Source: an uncultured Shewanella sp.
Lineage (GTDB): Bacteria > Pseudomonadota > Gammaproteobacteria > Enterobacterales > Shewanellaceae
Assembly: GCF_947497935.1 (NCBI RefSeq)
Contig: NZ_CANMIO010000004.1
Location: 62,001-126,000, forward strand
DNA: 64,000 nt
Reading direction: 5' to 3'
Under the pieces are notes generated by a model. The model made no database searches, was not told the origin of the DNA, and saw only the letters and a list, made by a program, of their open reading frames with translations. The position numbers and the translations under genes are program-made. Numbering within the stretch: the first letter of the stretch is position 1; every line of letters begins with the position of its first letter. Positions 56,194-64,000 of the stretch are shown piece after piece.

Positions 56194-57576
56194 ATGAGTA
56201 CGACGATTATTTACCTCGCCTATCTTGTAGCGGCAAGCCTATTTATTTTAGGTATTAAAGGGCTGACTAAGCCACGTACTGCGGTTCGAGGCAACCAGCT
56301 TTCCGCGCTAGGTATGTTCATCGCTGTGGTCGTGACCTTGTTTGACCAAAGCATTCTTAGCTATGAGTGGATTATTGCTGGTGTGCTACTTGGTGGTGCC
56401 ATCGGTGCCATCATGGCAACTAAGATCCAAGTCACCTCTATGCCACAAATGGTCGCTATGCTAAACGGCTTCGGTGGTGGTGCTTCGCTATTTATCGCAT
56501 TGGCTAACTTTATCGACCCACAATCGGCAACTCATACCGTGGCATTGGTTTCGATTACCGCCACTGTGATTATTGGTGCCGTGACGCTATCGGGTTCATT
56601 TGTGGCGTTCGCTAAGCTACAAGAGCTGATCTCGGGTAACCCGATTAAAGTACCGGGTAACAAGGCGCTTAACGCTATCTTGCTTATCAGTGCTATCGGT
56701 CTTGCTATCGCGATTGTCATGGATCCAAGCAACATCAACCTGATCTACGCCTTAGTGGCCGTATCTTTGGTGCTAGGTTTACTACTTGTAGTACCAATCG
56801 GTGGCGCCGATATGCCAGTGGTTATCGCCCTGCTTAACTCATACTCGGGTATTGCAGCTGCGACCACAGGTTTTATCACAGGCAATACGGTACTGATTGT
56901 ATCGGGTTCACTCGTTGGTGCATCGGGTATTATCCTGACACAAATCATGTGTAAGGCGATGAACCGCTCGCTGTTTAACGTGCTCTTTGGTGTGATGGCT
57001 GAAGGCGGCGAAACTGTCGATGCTGACGAAGTCTATGCGGGTAAAGTGACCTCTTCTTCACCTGAAGAAGTGGCTATGTTACTTGAAACAGCTGAGCGCG
57101 TAGTGATTGTTCCAGGTTATGGTTTAGCCATGGCGCAGGCGCAGCACGCAGTGCGTGAACTGGCATCTGTGATGGAAGCCCGTGGCACACAAGTACTTTA
57201 TGCGATTCACCCTGTTGCGGGTCGTATGCCTGGCCACATGAACGTGTTGCTAGCCGAAGCTGAAGTGCCTTACGAGCAGTTGATTGAGATGGACGAGATC
57301 AACCCACAGTTTGAGCAGACTGACGTAGCTATCGTTATTGGTGCCAATGACGTAACTAACCCTATGGCCCGTGAAGACAAAGGTAGCCCAATCTACGGTA
57401 TGCCAATTCTTAACGTCGACAAGGCTAAAACCGTGGTTGTGGTTAAACGTTCATTGAGCCCAGGCTTTGCAGGTTTACCTAACCCGCTTTTCGCTATGGA
57501 TAACTCATTGATGTTATTTGGCGACGGTAAAAAAGCGATTGTTGAGCTAACCCAGAGCTTAAAAGAAGCTGATTAA
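56194..57576 (+). CDS. pntB: NAD(P) transhydrogenase subunit beta
   Basis: A 460-residue protein: about eight hydrophobic helices in the first ~260 residues, including the MVAMLNGFGGGASLFIAL and MPVVIALLNSYSGIAAATTGF segments of the proton channel, and an NADP-binding (dIII) domain from about 285 with VPGYGLAMAQAQHAVRELA and VIGANDVTNPMA plus SLSPGFAGLPNPLF. It couples hydride transfer from NADH to NADP with proton entry. Complete complex encoded here; it can supply NADPH to the neighbouring sulfite reductase. Confidence 0.94.
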   Translation: MSTTIIYLAYLVAASLFILGIKGLTKPRTAVRGNQLSALGMFIAVVVTLFDQSILSYEWIIAGVLLGGAIGAIMATKIQVTSMPQMVAMLNGFGGGASLFIALANFIDPQSATHTVALVSITATVIIGAVTLSGSFVAFAKLQELISGNPIKVPGNKALNAILLISAIGLAIAIVMDPSNINLIYALVAVSLVLGLLLVVPIGGADMPVVIALLNSYSGIAAATTGFITGNTVLIVSGSLVGASGIILTQIMCKAMNRSLFNVLFGVMAEGGETVDADEVYAGKVTSSSPEEVAMLLETAERVVIVPGYGLAMAQAQHAVRELASVMEARGTQVLYAIHPVAGRMPGHMNVLLAEAEVPYEQLIEMDEINPQFEQTDVAIVIGANDVTNPMAREDKGSPIYGMPILNVDKAKTVVVVKRSLSPGFAGLPNPLFAMDNSLMLFGDGKKAIVELTQSLKEAD

Positions 57577-57602
57577 GGCTAACTGTTAACCCCCTCTATT
57601 CT

Positions 57603-57627
57603 AAAAGGCCGCTATTGCGGCCTTTTA
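57603..57627. terminator. Terminator of the pnt operon
   Basis: AAAAGGCCGC-TATT-GCGGCCTTTT (57603-57626), perfect. Confidence 0.88.
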
Positions 57628-57736
57628 TTTGGCTATTATTTAAGTTCTATTTAACCCACTCTTGTTAAAATTATGTAATTCATGGTTAAAAACCACTATT
57701 CTTGTTCTCAGTCCCCCGCGCTAAAAGAAAAACAAT

Positions 57737-59137
57737 ATGACTCTAAAAATGCTTTCGACACTGTCTCTTAGCCTTGTCTTACTCGCTCCTTTTTCAGCTC
57801 TGCAAGCCGCAGACAACAGTGAGCTCGCCAGCAAAATGCCACCGCCTCCCGTTCAGCTAGGTGAAGATCCCAGCCAAGAACAGCAACAAGAAACAAGCAT
57901 ACAGTGGAGTGATAACTGGGGCATAGGTATAGGTATGCGCCGTGGCGATATTCCCTATGCCACCGAGGAAGATGAGGTCTATGACACCCTGCCTCTAATC
58001 TACTTTGAAAATGACTATTTCTATATCAATGGCATGGAAGCGGCGGCTCATCTCTGGAAAAACGACAATCATCAAATCAACCTTTACACCCGCTTTCGTT
58101 TTGTCGATATTCCTAAGGAGTTACAAAACGAATCTCAATCTCAAGCCTTTGACTTTGGTCTGCAATACCGTTTCGTTAAAGACCAGTGGGACTTCGACTT
58201 AGCCTTCCTATCAGATTCAAACAAACGCAGTTATGGTTACAGTCGCACCCAGTACACCTGGGAGTCTGCTGACTGGAAGGTCAAACCCTATGCCGAATTT
58301 CAGTGGAAGAGCGCCGACTTTAATAACTATTACTACGGTTTAGAGCAATACGAAATAGGTGGAGGCGTAGACTTTAATGCTGGCGTCAAGGCGCGCTACC
58401 ATGTGTTCAGTAACTTATATCTACTGGGGCAGTTCGGTGTGGGTCGTCTCGAAGACGATGTCTATGATTTGCCAACCATCAATAACCGCTTTCAGTATGA
58501 GTCTTTCTTAGGATTCGGCTTTTTCCCTGAGCCAAACTCAAAGAAGTACTCGGCGCAACCAGCACCGAGTAAGCGTAAAGAGGGCAGCGAATTTATTCGT
58601 ATCGCCCACGGCTGGGCAACGCCGTCAAACCTGAATGCCATCTTGAAATGGCAAACCAAAACGGATCCTTACAACAACCAGATGACCTCGGCATTTTACG
58701 GTACTCAACTGACCGATAGCCTGTTTAACTTTCCTATCGACCTATACCTAACGCCAGGTTTGGTATGGCACCATAGCTCAGAGGTACAGGACAATCTTGC
58801 CGAGGCGGTGATCGCGGTGAAAGCCTTCTACACCTTCGAGATTGGGCCACGCTTTAGACTCGGTGTCGGCGAAGGTCTGTCCTATGTTAGCAACGTCACC
58901 CATATCGAAGGAAGTGAACTGGCCGAAAAGGACTATAAGCCCTCAAAACTGCTGAACTACTTAGATTTTTCGCTCGACGTCAACGTCGGCGATGTCTTTA
59001 ACTCTGCGAAGTTCGACAAGATGTGGTTTGGTTATAGCATTCACCATAGATCGGGGATCTTTGAGTCTAGCTCCGCTTTCGGCCGGATTAGTGGCGGCAG
59101 TAATTACCAGACTATTTACCTGCAGTGGCACTTCTAA
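57737..59137 (+). CDS. MipA/OmpV-like barrel protein with an extra C-terminal barrel part
   Basis: A 466-residue exported protein (signal to about residue 24, ending in LQA). Residues about 55-270 resemble MipA/OmpV (WGIGIGMRRGDIPY, YFENDYFYINGMEAAAHLW, LQYRFVKDQWDFDLAF and YLLGQFGVGRLEDDVYD-type strands). After a charged linker (about 275-290) a second set of strands ends in FGYSIHHRSGIFES and YQTIYLQWHF, which resembles a PagL-type or acyloxyacyl hydrolase-like end with an HxS motif. MipA proteins are near 250 residues, so this is nearly double. Single gene with strong terminator. Whether the second part is catalytic is not known. Confidence 0.7.
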   Translation: MTLKMLSTLSLSLVLLAPFSALQAADNSELASKMPPPPVQLGEDPSQEQQQETSIQWSDNWGIGIGMRRGDIPYATEEDEVYDTLPLIYFENDYFYINGMEAAAHLWKNDNHQINLYTRFRFVDIPKELQNESQSQAFDFGLQYRFVKDQWDFDLAFLSDSNKRSYGYSRTQYTWESADWKVKPYAEFQWKSADFNNYYYGLEQYEIGGGVDFNAGVKARYHVFSNLYLLGQFGVGRLEDDVYDLPTINNRFQYESFLGFGFFPEPNSKKYSAQPAPSKRKEGSEFIRIAHGWATPSNLNAILKWQTKTDPYNNQMTSAFYGTQLTDSLFNFPIDLYLTPGLVWHHSSEVQDNLAEAVIAVKAFYTFEIGPRFRLGVGEGLSYVSNVTHIEGSELAEKDYKPSKLLNYLDFSLDVNVGDVFNSAKFDKMWFGYSIHHRSGIFESSSAFGRISGGSNYQTIYLQWHF

Positions 59138-59169
59138 TTACCCACTAGATAAACACGACCTCAAAGCTT

Positions 59170-59208
59170 AAAAAGCCTGTTATTTATCGCTAAATAACAG
59201 GCTTTTTT
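59170..59208. terminator. Bidirectional terminator shared by MipA-like and TetR genes
   Basis: A 17-bp perfect stem, AAAAAGCCTGTTATTTA (59170-59186) / TAAATAACAGGCTTTTT (59191-59207), loop TCGC. Its right edge overlaps the TetR stop codon. Confidence 0.9.
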
Positions 59209-59680
59209 AATGACTATCGCTAGGCTGATTACACAGAAGTAAAGCGCTCTGTCCCACTAAAGCATTCACTAATAAGCGCCCCTGCTCACCGAGTTCCGTC
59301 AACGCCTTCTCACTGGCTAAACTAATAGCTCTATAGCGGTTAATATTCACCTGCTGGGATCCACAAATGGAGAAATAAAGCCGGATAATCGCGATAAAGT
59401 ACGGCAGCTTTAAAGAGGCCTTCCAGGAGTTTTGCAGTGACTGAATACAGCTAAAGTCGAGGCGGTCGATAAACAGATGACCAATACGGCTATCGAGTTG
59501 CTTAAGAAAATCGACTTTATAGGGGAAATGGTGGCTGATCCCAGTACGGCTAATGCCCGTTGCTTGAGAGAGCGTCGAGTAAGACATGGCATCATAGCCA
59601 ATCTCTAAGATCTGCTTCATCGCCTCATCGAGGATCTGCTGCACCGTCTGCTCGGTTTGGATTTTAGAACGCTTGGCCAT
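59207..59680 (-). CDS. TetR-family transcriptional regulator
   Basis: A 157-residue protein with a TetR-type helix-turn-helix at about 13-60 (ILDEAMKQILEIGYDAMSYSTLSQATGISRTGISHHFPYKVDFLKQL). The C-terminal ligand-binding part (about 65-157) is short; typical members are 190-210 residues. There is no truncation signal, so it may be a natural short form. Target is unknown; the nearest divergent or adjacent gene is the HExxH protein 134 bp upstream of it on the same strand. Confidence 0.8.
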   Translation of the reverse strand: MAKRSKIQTEQTVQQILDEAMKQILEIGYDAMSYSTLSQATGISRTGISHHFPYKVDFLKQLDSRIGHLFIDRLDFSCIQSLQNSWKASLKLPYFIAIIRLYFSICGSQQVNINRYRAISLASEKALTELGEQGRLLVNALVGQSALLLCNQPSDSH

Positions 59681-59814
59681 AACACTACTTCGCTGTAATC
59701 GACATGGGATTACTCTAGCAAAAGCATTTCATGAATGCCTAAATCAATGAATTTCATTCAGCTTTCGTTCAGCTGTTATCAAGCTCTTATAGAAATAGAA
59801 ACTATCGCAGCCAA

Positions 59815-60741
59815 TTAATAATGATCCGATGTTTCCTCGGCTGTCATCTGCTGTGAACTCAACCAAGCTTGAGCCGCGCGCAACCCCATCACCTCGACTA
59901 AGGTCGGCTTAAGGTAGCGTCCCAATGCGGGCTTGCGCCAATACATATAGCCCGGCAGAGGCTGCACCGTTCCAGCACCAAAGGTGCGCTGCATCAGGCT
60001 GGAAAACTCATCGACTGTATCCCTATCATGTAGATGCAGCTTAGGGTAAATATTCAGCCAAAACTGCTCAAAGCTGGCAAACAGCCCCAACTGCTCGACA
60101 GAGTAAAGCTCAAATGCCTGAGCCAATACAGGCACCGACCAATGAGACATAAACTCACTGTCCGCCATCACCGCCAAGTTGCGTCTATGATATTGCTGCC
60201 AAGCCAAATCTAAGCTCTGAGTCTGCTTGGCAATACGCCAGTGTAGATACAAGTCCGCCAGCCACTCGTGCTGATATTCGCTATCGATGGTTTGCCCCTG
60301 ACGGCTTAAGACATCGATGGCGTACAGATGCCCGAGTTCATGCCAATAAGTCAGCCGCGCTTGCTGTTCAAGGGGCAAAGAAAAGTGACCAACACCCCAG
60401 TTAATGGTTTGGCTTTGAGGGATTTGAGTAAAGTCGGTGATCACAAGCCCGGCAATACGAGCATGTTGCAGCGGCAACACCATAGCGCCGCGCTGACCGA
60501 GTAGATGATGCAGCTCATCTAGCTTTTTAGGCAGTTGGCTTCGAGCTGAATGAGGGAGTGTTGCGACACATAAGCTGAGTTGATTAAGCTCGCAAACAAG
60601 GGCTTGTTTAGGGCCGATATCGGTCCAAAAAAAGCCACTTGTCTGATCTACTGCGGTCATGTCTAATTCAGTCATGGCTGCCGCTGTCATATGTGTAGCA
60701 AAAATAGCAGTAGCGGCAGTCGAGGCGAGCGAGCTAATCAT
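59815..60741 (-). CDS. HExxH-motif probable metalloprotease, function unknown
   Basis: A 308-residue protein with a weak signal or Ala-rich N-terminus (about 1-23). The central TYWHELGHLYA has the HExxH zinc motif (H134-E135-x-x-H138), and 20 residues later EYQHEWLADLYLHW gives Glu159 or Asp163 as a possible third ligand in the gluzincin manner. The rest is helical with many Trp and His residues. The spacing suggests a metallopeptidase, but I do not recognise the family. It starts 40 bp after hldE on the same strand, so it is probably co-transcribed with it. Confidence 0.6.
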   Translation of the reverse strand: MISSLASTAATAIFATHMTAAAMTELDMTAVDQTSGFFWTDIGPKQALVCELNQLSLCVATLPHSARSQLPKKLDELHHLLGQRGAMVLPLQHARIAGLVITDFTQIPQSQTINWGVGHFSLPLEQQARLTYWHELGHLYAIDVLSRQGQTIDSEYQHEWLADLYLHWRIAKQTQSLDLAWQQYHRRNLAVMADSEFMSHWSVPVLAQAFELYSVEQLGLFASFEQFWLNIYPKLHLHDRDTVDEFSSLMQRTFGAGTVQPLPGYMYWRKPALGRYLKPTLVEVMGLRAAQAWLSSQQMTAEETSDHY

Positions 60742-60781
60742 TGTGGTTTACAGTCAATCAACAGTGACTCATCATCAATGA

Positions 60782-62218
<1,437 letters not shown>

Positions 62219-62311
62219 TTATCTTTCACAAAATTTAATGGTGATTGTACCTAATTTTAATCGGTTTTGAGTTAGAATAATGAGTAATTTTTCAATGGAT
62301 TCGAGAATTAC

Positions 62312-63238
62312 GTGGTAGAAAAAGCTCAATTTTCATCTCACCTTTATCATCCCAAGTACTGGCTCTTATGGTTAGGAGTCGGTTTTATGCGGTTAACGCA
62401 ACTACTCCCACTGCGAGTCCAGATGAAAATGGGCGCAGCACTTGGACGCTTAGGCATGAAGCTAGTAAGCAAACGAGTCAAGACCGCCAGACGTAATCTA
62501 GAGCTGTGCTTCCCCGAGATGTCCGACAGAGACATGCAGCAGCTGGTCACAGAAAATTTTGAGCAAACTGGTAAAGCCATCTTCGACACCGCCAATGCTT
62601 GGTGGTGGTCTGATGAAAAAATCCAAAAGCACATGACCATTAAAGGCCAAGAGCATGTCCAGCAAACACTAGACAATGGCCAGGGTGTGATTCTGTTTGC
62701 CGTGCATTGCCTGCCCCTTGAGATGGGCGCCCGCATTTTTGGCCAATTCCAGCCCGGTGTTGGGGTTTATCGCCCGCACAATAATCCACTGATGGAGTAT
62801 CTACAGGTTAAAGGTCGCCTACGCTCAAACAAGGCCTTAGTGCCAAAGCGGGATCTACGCCAGATGGTACGCAGCCTGCGCAGCCCCAATGTGATCTGGT
62901 ACACAGCCGACCAAGACTTCGGTCGCTCAAGCGCCATCTTCATCCCCTTCTTCAATGTTCCCGAAGCCGCGACTATCACCGGCGCTACCACCCTAGCCAG
63001 ACTGGGCAAAGCCAAGGTATTACCTTTCTTCGTCGAACGTAATAGTGATGACACAGGCTACAATATCGAGATCCAACCGCCGCTGGATAACTTCCCTGGT
63101 GAAAATGAGATTGAAGATGCCAAACGCGGCAATAAGATCATCGAGGAGATTATTAGCCGCAACAAGTCGCAGTACATGTGGCTACATAGACGCTTTAAGA
63201 CACGGCCTAATAAGGGCGATGCTTCGCTGTATAAGTAG
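62312..63238 (+). CDS. LpxL-family lipid A acyltransferase
   Basis: A 308-residue inner-membrane enzyme. It has an N-terminal membrane helix (about 15-33), the catalytic H132-CLPL-E137 (HX4E) in the ILFAVHCLPLEMGAR segment, and the WYTADQDFGR-type loop conserved in LpxL and LpxM. It transfers an acyl chain to Kdo2-lipid IVA. Which acyl chain or position is not readable, so I do not assign LpxL versus LpxM. Starts at GTG 62312 with GAGAATTAC upstream. Divergent from hldE, both for LPS synthesis. Confidence 0.9.
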   Translation: MVEKAQFSSHLYHPKYWLLWLGVGFMRLTQLLPLRVQMKMGAALGRLGMKLVSKRVKTARRNLELCFPEMSDRDMQQLVTENFEQTGKAIFDTANAWWWSDEKIQKHMTIKGQEHVQQTLDNGQGVILFAVHCLPLEMGARIFGQFQPGVGVYRPHNNPLMEYLQVKGRLRSNKALVPKRDLRQMVRSLRSPNVIWYTADQDFGRSSAIFIPFFNVPEAATITGATTLARLGKAKVLPFFVERNSDDTGYNIEIQPPLDNFPGENEIEDAKRGNKIIEEIISRNKSQYMWLHRRFKTRPNKGDASLYK

Positions 63239-63260
63239 GCTCTAGGACTGGTGTTAGCAG

Positions 63261-63373
63261 GTTCTAGGCTTAGGTTTTAGAGGTTCTAGATTCTAAGTTC
63301 TAGGTTCTAGGTTCTAGGTTCTAGGTTCTAGGTTCTAGGTTCTAGGTTCTAGGTTCTAGGTTCTAGGTTCTAG
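63261..63373. repeat. Heptanucleotide tandem array TTCTAGG
   Basis: Ten perfect uninterrupted copies of TTCTAGG from 63298 to 63367 and a 6-nt part copy to 63373, preceded by degenerate copies (TTCTAGA 63284, TTCTAAG 63291, and an isolated TTCTAGG at 63262). Non-coding, just past the LpxL-family gene. Confidence 0.9.
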
Positions 63374-63382
63374 CAAAGCTAA

Positions 63383-63555
63383 AGGTATCAGGCTACGCCT
63401 GACTAGGGTCGTGAGCCTCCAACTCACACCCGAGCAAAAGGGGGACAACAGCTTCCCCTCTTGGCCATTTCTTTCATAAAGAGTCCAAGCCGCCCCGACG
63501 AAGTTGCTCCTCCTCATACTTATTCGAAATAGCCTAACGCTTCCGATGGAACGGC
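63383..63555 (+). repeat. Dispersed repeat copy B, inverted relative to copy A
   Basis: Matches the minus strand of 27369-27545 with the same ordered blocks (GTCGTGAGC, GGGGACAACAG, CCCCTCTTG-x-CCATTT, CGACGAAGTT, CCTAACGCTTCC-x-ATGG) and diverged bases between. It also has a near-perfect hairpin TCAGGC-TAC-GCCTGA (63388-63402). Non-coding. Confidence 0.75.
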
Positions 63556-63785
63556 CTGCCCCGCTAAAACTATACCCACATCCATGTCGGCATCACGCGA
63601 TTCTGGTTTATAAAGAGTTTCCAACGCACTTCGGCAACTTCGATGAGGAATGGATGTTTTCTGCAATTTTGCGTGAAGCTTAGGCTCAGTATTTGCCTAT
63701 CTCAGAAACTGCCCCAACCAAAACCCGTTGGCACCTTAACAGCAAGCACTTACTGCAGCATTAAAAGTCACAACTTACTGTCTTG
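63556..63785. other. Intergenic region beyond repeat copy B
   Basis: No coding frame or clear signal. A segment near 63642 reads AATGGATGTTTTC, close to a CATGGATGTTTTC at about 46207, but too short to be more than a hint. Confidence 0.35.
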
Positions 63786-64000
63786 TTAGAACTTTTCTTT
63801 CAACTTTTCAATAGCGACAGAAAGCACAATATCTTTCTCTGCTCTTATGTCTTCGGGCGAACGGTTAACGGTAACATCGGGAGTAATTCCATACCCAACA
63901 AACTCCCTTCCATCAGGGTAACTATCACGCTTAGTGCAAATTCTTAAAGAACCGCCACCGGGTAAATCAAAGAAAATTGGCTGCCCTGTGCTGCCATATG
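63786..64000 (-). CDS. S41-family peptidase, C-terminal fragment at the window edge
   Basis: The minus-strand frame enters the window at 64000 and ends at TAA 63786, giving the last 70 residues. They read GSTGQPIFFDLPGGGSLRICTKRD and then YPDGREFVGYGITPDVTV with a Lys/Glu tail. This is the C-terminal barrel pattern of tail-specific (S41) peptidases. Catalytic residues lie outside the window, so activity is not judged. It was easy to miss because its start is not in the window. Confidence 0.72.
   Translation of the reverse strand, partial: YGSTGQPIFFDLPGGGSLRICTKRDSYPDGREFVGYGITPDVTVNRSPEDIRAEKDIVLSVAIEKLKEKF

Noticed and set aside
63261..63373. CRISPR array
   Set aside because: Units are 7 bp with no spacers, so it is a simple tandem repeat.

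Overview
The window looks like a chromosomal segment of a Shewanella-type marine gammaproteobacterium. The evidence is gene content and order. There is a cobA-cysD-cysN-SLC13-cysC block and a separate cysJIH block. There is also an SO_0444-type Cys-rich metal permease, an exported diheme cytochrome gene paired with a lipoprotein gene, an ArfA gene, a RIO-type kinase of the PA4780 class, hldE next to an LpxL-type acyltransferase, and a RAYT transposase. No rRNA, tRNA, CRISPR array or prophage was seen. The genus is an inference from these families, not from a marker gene.

Layout. 0-6 kb: end of a lipoprotein gene, an AraC regulator divergent from a CynX/NimT-like exporter, an HlyD/DUF2955 efflux pair divergent from a LysR regulator, and a GNAT gene broken by an amber codon. 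6-14 kb: a TonB-dependent receptor, an NhaC-type antiporter with a possible 43-residue small protein upstream, a Cys-rich zinc-ribbon-like unknown, the metal permease behind two matching palindromes, and arfA with a terminator-like hairpin inside its coding sequence. 14-24 kb: DUF3465, an RNase D-like exonuclease, a DUF1877-like protein, a MOP-type flippase, a Tat-exported diheme (split-Soret-like) cytochrome with a lipoprotein, a ToxR/ToxS-like membrane regulator pair, a DUF4397 lipoprotein and an outer-membrane protein. 24-36 kb: a DsbA variant with a TTG start, a glycosyltransferase, a RAYT transposase beside a repeat, hemG plus a b-type cytochrome, and a porin/imelysin/diheme oxidoreductase operon behind a Fur box. 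36-57.6 kb: sulfate assimilation, phospholipase A1, a degenerate S41-type protein, a RIO kinase, a periplasmic peroxiredoxin, cysJIH and a three-gene proton-translocating transhydrogenase. 57.7-64 kb: a MipA/OmpV-like barrel protein, TetR, an HExxH protein downstream of hldE, an LpxL-family acyltransferase, a heptanucleotide array, a second copy of the repeat seen at 27.4 kb, and the end of an S41 peptidase gene.

How the genes work together. CysDN and CysC activate sulfate to PAPS, CysH reduces it to sulfite, and CysJI reduces sulfite to sulfide. CobA makes the precursor of the siroheme that CysI needs, and the transhydrogenase beside cysJ can supply NADPH. The porin, imelysin and diheme protein form an iron-responsive set. 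HldE and the LpxL homologue belong to LPS synthesis, and the flippase and glycosyltransferase to envelope glycans. Many genes end at clear intrinsic terminators, several bidirectional between convergent genes, so transcription units are well delimited.
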